Numbered from the stretch's first letter, positions 8,498 through 16,641 are shown. The stretch: DNA of 64,000 bases from Fidelibacterota bacterium (GCA_004124875.1 SCKJ01000002.1:1-64000); one strand, 5' to 3'. Notes: generated by a model not told the origin, from the sequence alone. Program-made: numbers and translations.

Positions 8498-10080
8498 TGG
8501 GTCGCACTTTATATATCTTCGGATCGGTTCAGCGACTGCCACTGCTACCCGTCTTCGCTCCGCTACGCCGGGCAAGCTGCCTACTGCTTCTGCTACCCGT
8601 CTTCGCTCCGCTACGCCGGGCAAGCTGCCTACTGCTTCTGCTACTGCCACTTCTTCCAGCCTGCGCCCCGAAGGTGGTGCAGCGGCTGCCCATGGACAGA
8701 GTGGGGCGTTTCATACACACCCTGGCCACTGAGACGAGGCAGGCCAATGCCAACTGGGGCGTGCTGGCGGTGAACCTCGCCACCGGCAAAACCCTCATCG
8801 AATTTTACGCCGATCATCATTTCGCCCCGGCCTCCAACACCAAATTGTACACCTCGGCGGCAGCTCTTTTTCTGCTGGGCAGCGACTACCGCTATCTCAC
8901 GCCGATTCTGGCCGACGGCCCGGTGACTGACGGCGTCCTCGATGGCGACCTGATTGTGATGGGCGTGGGCGATCCCAGCTGGTCCGCCCGCATGCGCGAG
9001 GAGGATGGGGCGTCCGTCTTCAGGGGCTGGGCGGACTCTCTCGCCGCGAGGGGCATTAACCGCATCACCGGCGATATTATCGGGATTGACGGCACCTCTG
9101 ACGGCATCCCTTATGGCGCGGGGTGGATGTGGGATGACGAACCTTTCTGGCATGGCGCGCCTATATCCGGCCTCATGTTCAATGAAAATGTCGTCGATAT
9201 CACCATCGTGCCCAATCTCGGTGGGACCCCGCAGCTTATCCTTGATCCTGTCACCGATTACGTAACAATTGTCAACAACCTGACCACCCTGGATACTTTG
9301 AACAATCCCGACTCGCTTGTGGCCGACATTGAGCTGACGCGCCCGCGCGGGTCCAATGTCGCCCGGCTGGACGGCATCTCTCCGCCGGACACCGTCGAGA
9401 CCGCTGTCGCCGTGGAGAATCCCGTCCTGTTCACTGCCACCGTGCTTGGGGAGACGCTGCTGGCGGCAGGGATAAAGGTCGACGGGCAACCACTGGCCCG
9501 CTACCGGTTTGCGCCGGGCCGCGAGCCGCTGGAGATTGTGGGGGATACCCTGTTCACTTTTGCCTCACCGCGCATGGGCGAAATAGTCTACTACCTGAAC
9601 AAGGACAGCCAGAATCTCATGGCGGAGAATCTGCTCCGGACCGTGAGCATCGGAGTGGAAGGTGGCGCCAGCGCCGAAGCGGGGCTGGAGAAAATGAGGC
9701 CGGTGTGGGCCTTTATGGGCATTGATACCAACACCATTTTTTTGCGCGACGGCTCCGGCGTGTCGCACTACAACCGGGTGACGCCCAGGGCGACCGTCAG
9801 CCTGCTGCGCTTCATGCACGGCGATACGACGTTCTTTAAATCGCTGCCCATTGCCGGGGTCGATGGGACCCTCGAAAAGCGCATGGCCGATGGTCCGGCC
9901 CAGGGGCGGGTCTTTGCCAAAACGGGGACCCTGACCCACGCGCACACGCTCAGTGGATACCTGATCCAAACCGGCGGCGACACCGTTGCCTTTTCCATTA
10001 TGATCAACGATTACCTCACCAGCGGCGCAGAGGTGGACAGATATGCCGACCGTCTGTGCGAACTGCTGGTAACCCTCTAG
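8494..10080 (+). CDS. dacB: D-alanyl-D-alanine carboxypeptidase, PBP4 (S13) family lipoprotein
   Basis: A serine DD-peptidase of 528 residues that trims or opens peptidoglycan cross-links in the periplasm. Active-site motifs are Ser114-Asn-Thr-Lys117 (SxxK), SQN in KDSQNLMAENLL (SxN), and Lys476-Thr-Gly (KTG). The large insert between SxxK and SxN is typical of PBP4. The signal ends in a lipobox, LLPAC, with Cys57 as lipidation site. This leader is unusually long because a 48-bp tandem duplication (8542-8637) doubles a 16-residue block. The start is ATG at 8494 or 8497, overlapping the previous stop. spmA follows 12 bases later, so this is one operon. Confidence 0.88.
   Translation: MMGRTLYIFGSVQRLPLLPVFAPLRRASCLLLLLPVFAPLRRASCLLLLLLPLLPACAPKVVQRLPMDRVGRFIHTLATETRQANANWGVLAVNLATGKTLIEFYADHHFAPASNTKLYTSAAALFLLGSDYRYLTPILADGPVTDGVLDGDLIVMGVGDPSWSARMREEDGASVFRGWADSLAARGINRITGDIIGIDGTSDGIPYGAGWMWDDEPFWHGAPISGLMFNENVVDITIVPNLGGTPQLILDPVTDYVTIVNNLTTLDTLNNPDSLVADIELTRPRGSNVARLDGISPPDTVETAVAVENPVLFTATVLGETLLAAGIKVDGQPLARYRFAPGREPLEIVGDTLFTFASPRMGEIVYYLNKDSQNLMAENLLRTVSIGVEGGASAEAGLEKMRPVWAFMGIDTNTIFLRDGSGVSHYNRVTPRATVSLLRFMHGDTTFFKSLPIAGVDGTLEKRMADGPAQGRVFAKTGTLTHAHTLSGYLIQTGGDTVAFSIMINDYLTSGAEVDRYADRLCELLVTL
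8542..8637. repeat. 48-bp direct tandem duplication inside the dacB signal peptide
   Basis: Two perfect adjacent copies (8542-8589 and 8590-8637), each starting CTGCTACCCGTCTTCGCTCC, plus the start of a third. Because 48 is a multiple of three, the frame is kept and each copy encodes a 16-residue block (LLPVFAPLRRASCLLL-like). The flanks (CTGCCACTGCTAC, CTGCTACTGCCAC) match simple-sequence modules found in several intergenic regions of the window. Confidence 0.9.
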
Positions 10081-10092
10081 GAGTTTTTCGCC

Positions 10093-10704
10093 ATGCTCAA
10101 CTATATCTGGTTCGGTCTCATTGCCATTGCCGTCGTCACCGGCCTGTTTAACGGCACCATTGACGCGGTGACTGACGCGGCCTTTGCCTCGGCCAGGCAG
10201 GCGGTGGAGCTCGCCATCGGTCTCGTAGGCGCCATGGCCCTGTGGCTGGGCATCATGCGCATCGCCGACAAGGCCGGGCTCGTGGCTGTGCTGGCGCGGG
10301 GCATCCGGCCCATTGCCCGGCGTCTGTTCCCCGATATTCCCGATGGGCACCCGGCGCTGGGCTCCATTGTGATGAATATGGCGGCCAACATTTTGGGGCT
10401 GGGCAATGCCGCCACGCCCATGGGGCTTAAGGCGATGAAGGAGCTGCAGGAGCTCAATCCGGAGAAAGATGCAGCCACAGACTCCATGGTGATGTTTCTG
10501 GCCATCAACACCTCCAGCGTCCAGATTTTGCTGCCGGCCAGCGTGGTGGGACTCATGGGTGCGCGCGCCGGGGACATCTTTATTCCCGTGCTGGTGGCCA
10601 CGACCATTTCGACGACGGTGGCCATTATCGCCGCGAAATGGCTGCAGAAACGGCCGCGATTCGCCGTGCAGACCACCCACGCTGATGACGGGGAGGCAGC
10701 CTAG
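10093..10704 (+). CDS. spmA: Spore maturation protein A-like membrane protein (nucleoside-recognition/Gate domain)
   Basis: A 203-residue polytopic membrane protein matching SpmA, with a Gate-type domain holding the conserved NMAANILGLGNAATPMGLKA motif and NTSSVQILLP. In Bacillus, spmA and spmB affect spore-core dehydration, but close homologues are widespread in non-sporulating bacteria and their transported substrate is unknown. The ribosome binding site GGAG sits at the end of dacB. It overlaps spmB by one base (TAGTG), suggesting obligate partnership of the two halves. Confidence 0.88.
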   Translation: MLNYIWFGLIAIAVVTGLFNGTIDAVTDAAFASARQAVELAIGLVGAMALWLGIMRIADKAGLVAVLARGIRPIARRLFPDIPDGHPALGSIVMNMAANILGLGNAATPMGLKAMKELQELNPEKDAATDSMVMFLAINTSSVQILLPASVVGLMGARAGDIFIPVLVATTISTTVAIIAAKWLQKRPRFAVQTTHADDGEAA

Positions 10705-11243
10705 TGTCGATCATCGATATGGCAAACCGGGTGGGCGCAACCCTCATTCCCCTTATTATTGTAGGAATTCCCGCCTACGGGCTGCTGAAAAAAGTGAAGG
10801 TGTATGAGGAATTTGTGGAGGGGGCCAAGGAGGGCTTCGAGATCGCCGTGCGCATCATCCCCTACCTGGTGGCTATTCTGGTGGCCATCGGCATGTTCCG
10901 GGCATCGGGGGCCATGGACTATCTGGTAAACGGCCTGCGCCCGGTGCTGTCGCTGCTGGGATTTCCCCCTGAGAACCTGCCCATGGCGCTCATGCGGCCC
11001 CTGTCGGGCAGTGGATCGTTGGGGCTGCTGTCGGACCTCATCGGCGAGTATGGCGTCGACTCGCTGTTCACCAAGATAGGCGCGACCATGTACGGCTCCT
11101 CGGAAACGACGTTCTACGTGCTGGCCGTCTACTTCGGGTCGGTCGGTATCAGGCAGACCCGCCACGCCGTGGTTGCCGGACTGCTGGCCGACGGGGCCGG
11201 AGCGCTGGCCGCGGTCTACGTCTGCAAGTTGATGCTGGGGTAA
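10704..11243 (+). CDS. spmB: Spore maturation protein B-like membrane protein
   Basis: A 179-residue membrane protein matching SpmB. It shows the conserved MRPLSGSGSLGLLSD stretch and GSSETTFYVLAVYFGSVGI motif of the Gate domain. The start is a GTG overlapping the spmA stop by one base, with GGGAGG eight bases before it. SpmA and SpmB each carry one Gate half and are thought to act together. In this window they sit behind a D,D-carboxypeptidase gene, the same functional order as dacB-spmA-spmB of Bacillus, although the carboxypeptidase here is of another family. Confidence 0.88.
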   Translation: MSIIDMANRVGATLIPLIIVGIPAYGLLKKVKVYEEFVEGAKEGFEIAVRIIPYLVAILVAIGMFRASGAMDYLVNGLRPVLSLLGFPPENLPMALMRPLSGSGSLGLLSDLIGEYGVDSLFTKIGATMYGSSETTFYVLAVYFGSVGIRQTRHAVVAGLLADGAGALAAVYVCKLMLG

Positions 11244-11285
11244 GGGGAGTTGTCATGCTGAGGCTCTCGGAGCATGGCAGTGGCA

Positions 11286-11399
11286 GGGTATTGAAGATTG
11301 AAGGACGAAGTTTGAAGGATGAAAGGGAATTGACGATTGAAGATTGAAGATTGAGGGATGAATCCAATATCCAATATCCATCATCAATCTTCAATACCC
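11286..11399. repeat. 16-bp perfect inverted repeat flanking simple-sequence DNA
   Basis: GGGTATTGAAGATTGA at 11286-11301 is the exact reverse complement of 11384-11399. The right arm forms the junction with the first unit of the 48-bp array. The intervening 82 bases are GAAGATTGA/GGATGAA-type repeats on the left and CCAATATCC-type on the right. Confidence 0.75.
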
Positions 11400-11870
11400 G
11401 GCTATCCAGGCGCTCTTCCGATCATCAATCATCATTCATCAATACCCTGCTATCAGGTGTCTCTTGCCTTCCACCTTCGTCCTTCTTCAATACCCGGCAA
11501 TCTAGAGTCTCTTACAATCATCAATCATCAATCATCATTACCCTGCTATCAGGTGTCTCTTGCCTTCCACCTTCGTCCTTCTTCAATACCCGGCTATCCA
11601 GGCGCTCTTCCGATCATCAATCATCAATCATCAATACCCTGCTATCAGGTGTCTCTTGCCTTCCTTCTTCATCCTTCTTCCTTACCCGGCTATCCAGACG
11701 CTCTTCCAATCATCAATCATCATTCATCACTACCCTGCTATCAGGTGTCTCTTGCCTTCCTCCTTCGTCCTTCTTCAATACCCGGCAATCTAGCGTCTCT
11801 TACAATCATCAATCATCAATCGTCAATCATCAATGCCCGGTGATCCGGGGTTTCTTCCAATCTCCAATCT
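11395..11870. repeat. Tandem array with a 48-bp unit (about nine full copies)
   Basis: Units begin with TACCC at 11395, 11443, 11491, 11539, 11587, 11635, 11683, 11731 and 11779, exactly 48 bases apart. Two or three variants alternate: TACCCGGCTATCCAGGCG, TACCCTGCTATCAGGTGT and TACCCGGCAATCTAG. The TACCCTGCTATCAGG variant recurs every 96 bases. A divergent, longer last unit starts near 11834. There are no unique spacers, so it is not a CRISPR array. Confidence 0.9.
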
Positions 11871-11938
11871 GGTTACCTTTCCCCTTCATTTTGGACATCG
11901 GGCACCATCATCGACATTTATCCGGGGAAATCAACTGA

Positions 11939-13387
11939 GTGGAACCTGCCGCCTCCGTCGCGCCACTTGACCTGCTGATCATCACCCTGTTCCTGGGGGG
12001 CACGGTCGCCTATGGCCTGTGGCAGGGACGCAGCAACCGGTCGACCCGGGATTACTTCCTCGGCGGCCGCAACCTGCCCTGGTGGACGGTCATGCTCTCC
12101 ATTGTCGCCACGGAGACCTCGGTGCTGACCTTTATCAGCGTGCCCGGTCTCGCCTACCGGGGCAACTGGCACTTTTTGCAGCTGGCGATGGGCTACGTGA
12201 TTGGCCGGGTGGCGGTGAGCTACCTGCTGCTACCCCTGTACTACAAGGAGGGGTACACCTCCATCTACCAGTACATCGGCGAGCGGTTCTCTCCGCAGGT
12301 GCAAAAGGTGACGTCGGCCATCTTTCTGCTGACCCGCATCCTGGCCGACGGCGTCCGCTTTTTTGCCACGGCCTTTTTAGTGCAAGTCCTGTTGCCCATT
12401 AGCTTGGGCCAGGCCGTCCTGCTCATGGGCGGCGTCACGCTGGTCTACACGCTGGCCGGCGGCATCAAGACGGTCGTATGGATGGACACTTTCCAGTTTA
12501 TCCTCTACCTTGGCAGCGGCATTATCTCCCTCGTTTACCTGAACGGCCTGTTGGACGGCGGGCTCGCCGCAGGTTGGGCCGCCCTGGCCGACGCGGACAA
12601 GCTGCAAATATTCAACTTTCACGTGGAGGGCAATTTTTTAGGCGCAGCCAACGCATATCTTTTTCCCGTAGCCGTGCTGGGCGGAGGCTTTCTCTCCTTT
12701 GCCTCTCATGGCGTCGACTACATGATGGTGCAGAGAGTGCTGGGCACCCGCAACATCTCGGCAGCCCGCACGGCCCTGATCGGTAGCGGTCTGTTTGTCG
12801 TCCTGCAGTTTGCCCTGTTCCTGCTCATCGGTGGATTTCTATGGGTGCTGTTTGGCGGCATCGAGCTCGGGGTCGATCAGGAATACCCCCGCTTTATTGT
12901 GGCCTACCTGCCGGCCGGGCTGCGTGGCATTCTGCTGGCGGGCGTGCTGGCCGCGGCCATGTCCACGCTGAGTTCCTCCATCAATTCGCTGGCCTCGTCC
13001 ACTGTCAACGACTGGCTCAACAAACCCGATGATTTAAGGCTGTCGCGCTGGGTCAGCCTTGGATGGGGGCTGGTGCTGATGCTGGTGGCGGTCATGTTCG
13101 AATCGCGCGAAACGCCCGTGGCCATCCTAGGTCTGCAGATCGCCTCCTACACCTATGGGGGCCTGCTGGGGCTGTTCCTGCTGGGACGGTTCAAGGGCGA
13201 TTTCCATCCCGCCACCTTGATAGCTGGACTCCTGGCCGCCGCCGCCGTCGTGCTCTGGCTGCGCAATATGGGCATTGCCTGGACCTGGTACATCGTGGTG
13301 GCCACGGCGGCAAACATGGGTGTCGCCTGGGGGTTGAATGTCTTGTATCAATGGGTGATGGCACGTAAGGTCGAGGGAGATGGGTAA
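11939..13387 (+). CDS. Sodium:solute symporter (SSS family)
   Basis: A 482-residue inner-membrane symporter with about 13 hydrophobic segments, distinct in length from the one at 5955. The signature NRSTRDYFLGGRNLPWW follows the first helix and SIVATETSVLTFISVPG the second, as in SSS proteins for sugars, sialic acid or similar. The start is GTG, with CGGGGAA about ten bases upstream. It overlaps the NamZ gene by eight bases. Import of MurNAc or other wall sugars released by NamZ is a reasonable idea from context, but substrate specificity is not readable. Confidence 0.85.
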   Translation: MEPAASVAPLDLLIITLFLGGTVAYGLWQGRSNRSTRDYFLGGRNLPWWTVMLSIVATETSVLTFISVPGLAYRGNWHFLQLAMGYVIGRVAVSYLLLPLYYKEGYTSIYQYIGERFSPQVQKVTSAIFLLTRILADGVRFFATAFLVQVLLPISLGQAVLLMGGVTLVYTLAGGIKTVVWMDTFQFILYLGSGIISLVYLNGLLDGGLAAGWAALADADKLQIFNFHVEGNFLGAANAYLFPVAVLGGGFLSFASHGVDYMMVQRVLGTRNISAARTALIGSGLFVVLQFALFLLIGGFLWVLFGGIELGVDQEYPRFIVAYLPAGLRGILLAGVLAAAMSTLSSSINSLASSTVNDWLNKPDDLRLSRWVSLGWGLVLMLVAVMFESRETPVAILGLQIASYTYGGLLGLFLLGRFKGDFHPATLIAGLLAAAAVVLWLRNMGIAWTWYIVVATAANMGVAWGLNVLYQWVMARKVEGDG

Positions 13388-14678
13388 CGCTCGTACAAGC
13401 TGGGCGGCAACGCTACTGGTAACTGCCGCCCTGGCGAGCTGTGGGGCTGCCCCCTGGCGCTACTCCAGGCTCTATCAGCCAACCAATCCCACCAGCCAGT
13501 TTTACAGCGCCCTGCCGGGGCTCGACCTGCTGGAAAACGATGAATTCCAGGCGCTCCAAGGGCTGACTGTGGCCGTGGTGACCAACCACACCGGCATGAA
13601 CATGAAAGCGCGCCACATCCTCGATCTGCTCACGGAGCATCCCGATATCACTGTAAAAGTGGCCTTCGGCCCCGAGCACGGCCTGGCCGGTAACGTCGCC
13701 GCCGGCGAGAAAGTGGAAGACAGCCGGGACAACCTCAGCGGCATCACCGTTTACTCGCTTTACGGCAGTTCGCGAAAGCCCACACCCGACCAGCTGGCCG
13801 GCATTGATGTGGTGCTGTTTGACATGCAGGATGTGGGGGCCCGGTATTACACCTTCGTCAGCACCCTGACCCTGGTGATGGATGCCTGCGCCCGGGACCG
13901 CGTACCGATCTGGGTCCTTGACCGGCCGACGCCTGTGCGGGGAGATATCATCGCTGGGCCGCTGCTGGACCCGGCCTACAGCAGTTTTGTCGGCATGCAT
14001 CCTGTGCCCATCCGCCACGGCATGACGCTGGGCGAGTTGGCTGTCATGATCAACGAGGAAGGCTGGCTCACCGGGAACCGGCACGCCGAGCTGACGGTCA
14101 TCCCCGTGGTCAACTATAACCGGTATGACTGGTGGGAAGATACCGGGCTGAGCTGGATTCCCCCTTCACCCAATATCCCCACCCCTGAAATAGCGCTGGC
14201 CTATCTGGGCACCTGCCTGCTCGAAGGGACCAATATTTCGGAGGGGCGGGGGACCCATACGCCTTTCGTGCTGGCCGGCGCTCCGTGGATCGAGGGGGCG
14301 TCGCTGGCCCGGCAACTGCGGCAGTGGCAGCTTCCGGGTGTCATGTTCCACGATACCACCTACACTCCCGTCCCCATTGCCGGCATGGCGCCCTTTCCCA
14401 AATTTGCCAACGAAGAGCTCGGTGGGGTACGGCTCGAGATCACCGACCGGCTGAAGTTCAGGCCCATTGAAACGGCTGCGGTGATGATCCACGTCATCAA
14501 AGAGACTTACCCCCACCAGTTTAAGTGGAGCGCCTCCATTGACCGCCTGTGGGGTTCGGACAGCTTCCGCCGCTACATCGACAACGGCCGCAGCCTGAAG
14601 GCCCACCCCTCCACATACCGCAAGGACAGGGGCGCCTTTTTCAAGCTGCGCAAACCGTACCTCATCTATGATGACTGA
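13380..14678 (+). CDS. namZ: Exo-beta-N-acetylmuramidase NamZ-like lipoprotein (DUF1343)
   Basis: A 432-residue lipoprotein (lipobox LASC, Cys21) of the DUF1343 family. The characterised member NamZ releases MurNAc from the non-reducing ends of peptidoglycan chains. Conserved segments seen: VVTNHTGMN, FGPEHGLAGNVAAGE with a likely catalytic Glu, LFDMQDVGARYYTFVSTL, VLDRPTPVRG, and EGTNISEGRGTHTPF. The ATG overlaps the symporter stop by eight bases; its own end overlaps the MFS gene by eleven. This places muramidase and two transporters in one transcript and is the clearest sign of cell-wall recycling here. Confidence 0.88.
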   Translation: MGNARTSWAATLLVTAALASCGAAPWRYSRLYQPTNPTSQFYSALPGLDLLENDEFQALQGLTVAVVTNHTGMNMKARHILDLLTEHPDITVKVAFGPEHGLAGNVAAGEKVEDSRDNLSGITVYSLYGSSRKPTPDQLAGIDVVLFDMQDVGARYYTFVSTLTLVMDACARDRVPIWVLDRPTPVRGDIIAGPLLDPAYSSFVGMHPVPIRHGMTLGELAVMINEEGWLTGNRHAELTVIPVVNYNRYDWWEDTGLSWIPPSPNIPTPEIALAYLGTCLLEGTNISEGRGTHTPFVLAGAPWIEGASLARQLRQWQLPGVMFHDTTYTPVPIAGMAPFPKFANEELGGVRLEITDRLKFRPIETAAVMIHVIKETYPHQFKWSASIDRLWGSDSFRRYIDNGRSLKAHPSTYRKDRGAFFKLRKPYLIYDD

Positions 14679-15963
14679 CAGCGCCACAGACCGCAAGACC
14701 ATCTGGGCCTGGGCCATGTACGATTTTGCCAACTCGGTGTTTACCACCTTGGTGGTGACATTCGTCTACAGCACCTATTTCGTCATGGGCATCGTGGGGG
14801 ATGAAATCGCCGGCACAGTGTTATGGTCACGGGCGGTCACCCTTTCGGCCATCATTATTGCGGTTCTCGCGCCCATCATGGGGGCCATCGCGGACCAAGG
14901 CGGCTACCGGAAACGTTACCTGGTGATGATGACGGCGCTGTGCGTGCTGGGCAGCGTGCTGCTCTATTTTCCCGAACCGGGTCAGATCAGGCAGGCCCTG
15001 TTCTGGTTTATTGTCGCCAATATCGGTTTCGAGATCAGCGCCGTCTTTTACAACGCCTATCTCCCCGACATTGCCAAGGAACATGAGATCGGACGGGTTT
15101 CCGGTTTCGGATGGGGCCTGGGCTATGTGGGTGGTCTGGCGGCCATGGTGCTGGCCATGGTGGCGCTGGTCAACCCGGAAGTACCGTGGCTGGGATTCGG
15201 CAAGGAGGCCGGCCAGAATATCCGGGCCACCAATCTGCTGGTGGCGGCCTGGTTCGCCCTGTTCAGTCTGCCCGCCCTGTTTTTGCTGAAAGACCCACCC
15301 AGGCCCAAGCGGAAGGCCCTGGCCGTTATCATTCGGCAGTCAAAAGAGCAACTCATAGGCACTTTCCGGAAGTTACGCGCCTACCGGCAGGTGGCACGGT
15401 TGCTGCTGGCGCGCCTCATATATAACGACGGCCTCACCACCATTTTCGCCTTTGGCGGCATTTATGCGGCCGGTACGTTTGGCTTCACCTTTGAGGAAAT
15501 CATGATTTTCGGCATTGTCATCAACATTGGCGCCGGGCTGGGGGCGTTTCTCATGGGGTATTTTGATGACCGCCTGGGGGGCAAATGGGTCATTACCTTC
15601 AGTCTGATCGGCCTGATCGTGGCCACAACGCTGGCGCTGCTGGCTGCGACCAAACTGCATTTCTGGATCGCGGCGATACTGATCGGCCTCTTCTCAGGGC
15701 CTAATCAGGCGGCCAGCCGGTCGTTGATGGGGCGCTTTACACCCAGCCACATGAAAAGCGAGTTTTTCGGCTTCTATGCCTTCTCCGGCAAAGCCACGGC
15801 CTTTCTGGGACCGCTGCTCCTGGGCATCCTCGTTGATATATTTCAGTCACAGCGCGCCGGGATAACGGTTGTGATTGTGCTGTTTGTGTTGGGCGGCTGG
15901 CTGCTGCGCGGTGTGGACGAAGCCGAAGGTATTGCCGTCGCTCAAGAGCAATCCCGCGGCTGA
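14668..15963 (+). CDS. MFS transporter, UMF1 family
   Basis: A 431-residue major facilitator with 11-12 hydrophobic segments. The N-terminus WAWAMYDFANSVFTTLVVTF and the loop IADQGGYRKRY after helix 2-3 are typical of the UMF1 (Atg22-like) group. A second YFDDRLGGKWV loop marks the other half. It starts inside the end of namZ and ends the operon. Group members are largely uncharacterised in bacteria; import or export of wall-derived sugars or amino acids fits the neighbours. Confidence 0.85.
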   Translation: MMTDSATDRKTIWAWAMYDFANSVFTTLVVTFVYSTYFVMGIVGDEIAGTVLWSRAVTLSAIIIAVLAPIMGAIADQGGYRKRYLVMMTALCVLGSVLLYFPEPGQIRQALFWFIVANIGFEISAVFYNAYLPDIAKEHEIGRVSGFGWGLGYVGGLAAMVLAMVALVNPEVPWLGFGKEAGQNIRATNLLVAAWFALFSLPALFLLKDPPRPKRKALAVIIRQSKEQLIGTFRKLRAYRQVARLLLARLIYNDGLTTIFAFGGIYAAGTFGFTFEEIMIFGIVINIGAGLGAFLMGYFDDRLGGKWVITFSLIGLIVATTLALLAATKLHFWIAAILIGLFSGPNQAASRSLMGRFTPSHMKSEFFGFYAFSGKATAFLGPLLLGILVDIFQSQRAGITVVIVLFVLGGWLLRGVDEAEGIAVAQEQSRG

Positions 15964-16105
15964 TTTTCCGGCCGGTATCCCGGAAGGGTCAAACACACCA
16001 TCTTGTGGTATAAAATTGAATAAATACCATCAGTAGTGGTGATTAGGTATGTAGTGCAGTCCTTGAACTGCATCCCCTAAAGCCTAGTAATTACAGAGTT
16101 AACGG

Positions 16106-16134
16106 TTGTAATCACCAATATTATTTTATATATT
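16106..16134 (+). promoter_or_regulatory. Sigma70-type promoter of the exported HMA-fold gene
   Basis: TTGTAA (16106-16111), a 17-base spacer, then TATATT (16129-16134), 23 bases before the GTG start at 16158. An upstream hairpin (TGCAGT/ACTGCA, 16053-16070) may be incidental. Confidence 0.6.
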
Positions 16135-16157
16135 CAGGGGCCTATGGGGAGCACTAA

Positions 16158-16466
16158 GTGAAGTATTTCGGAGCCTTATTCCTGTTCAGCGCCTTTCTGT
16201 CTATTATGGTGGGAGGGACCTACAGCCAGAGTGAAATAGTGGAAGTTTCGCTGCATCTGGCGCCCACCCCGCTGGCCCAACCTGACCTGATTGAACGCAG
16301 CCTGGTAGAATTTGACGGAATTGTGGCCGCCGTGTTGGATCGATCCAACAGTATCCTGTTCGTCAGCTACGACAAGTCTCAGATCACGATGGATGAACTG
16401 GCGTATCTGCTCACCTCCATGGGTTACCGCTCCGTGCCCGTCGAACCGATCCAGGCGGCTTTGTAG
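16158..16466 (+). CDS. Small exported protein with an HMA-like fold lacking CxxC
   Basis: A 102-residue protein with a signal peptide (MKYFGALFLFSAFLSIMVGG) and one domain. The order 'EVSLHLAP...LVEFDGIVAAVLDRSNSILFVSYDKSQITMDELAYLL...MGYRSV' has the beta-alpha-beta-beta-alpha-beta rhythm of heavy-metal-associated domains. In particular, 'SYDKSQITMDELAYLL' followed by 'MGYRSV' mimics their second half. The metal-binding CxxC is absent; the loop holds PTPLAQ instead. It starts with GTG, preceded by GGGGA, and has its own promoter and terminator. No function is assigned; domain assignment is by pattern only. Confidence 0.6.
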   Translation: MKYFGALFLFSAFLSIMVGGTYSQSEIVEVSLHLAPTPLAQPDLIERSLVEFDGIVAAVLDRSNSILFVSYDKSQITMDELAYLLTSMGYRSVPVEPIQAAL

Positions 16467-16491
16467 CCCATTCCCATATCGACGGCCTGTC

Positions 16492-16521
16492 ATGTCCGGC
16501 AACTGCCGGACATTTTTATTT
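16492..16521 (+). terminator. Rho-independent terminator after the HMA-fold gene
   Basis: A perfect 9-bp stem ATGTCCGGC / GCCGGACAT (16492-16500, 16505-16513) with an AACT loop is followed by TTTTATTTT. It lies 26 bases after the stop and also faces the convergent tRNA gene. Confidence 0.85.
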
Positions 16522-16557
16522 TCAGTCATGATGCCGGCGCGGTGCCGCGCTGGGGCG

Positions 16558-16641
16558 TGCCCGAGACTGGAGTCGAACCAGCACATACTTGCGTATACTA
16601 GACCCTGAACCTAGCGCGTCTACCAATTCCGCCACCCGGGC
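16558..16641 (-). tRNA. tRNA-Leu (anticodon CAG)
   Basis: The minus strand folds as a class II tRNA: acceptor GCCCGGG paired with CTCGGGC, D-arm with GGTAGACGC, anticodon loop TTCAGGG giving CAG (decodes CUG), a long variable arm, and T-loop GGTTCGACTCC. Length is 84 bases including the discriminator A. The 3' CCA is not encoded (next bases CGC), so it must be added by nucleotidyltransferase. Confidence 0.95.

Larger units (their letters stand above)
11244..11938. other. Gene-free stretch made of simple-sequence modules and a tandem repeat array
   Basis: Left part (11251-11275) is a half copy of a REP-like element (TGTCATGCTGAGGCTCTCGG), followed by GGCAGTGGCAG and a run of GAAGATTGA-type repeats to about 11360. 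A 48-bp tandem array fills 11395 to about 11870. Frames stay open across the array in more than one register, which reflects its composition rather than coding. The next gene starts with GTG at 11939. Confidence 0.7.

Noticed and set aside
8641..9489. Minus-strand 282-codon frame opposite dacB
   Set aside because: Antisense to the DD-carboxypeptidase active-site region, no recognisable protein features.
9565..10680. Minus-strand open frame (371 codons) across dacB and spmA
   Set aside because: Antisense to two well-recognised genes, His/Gly-rich composition typical of shadow frames, no product recognised.
11395..11870. Possible CRISPR array
   Set aside because: Units abut each other as 48-bp tandem repeats with variants; there are no unique spacers and no cas genes nearby.
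11351..11938. 195-codon frame through the 48-bp tandem array, ending right before the symporter start
   Set aside because: The period is a multiple of three, so openness is automatic; at least two frames are open, there is no signal or ribosome binding site, and the translation is pure repeat.
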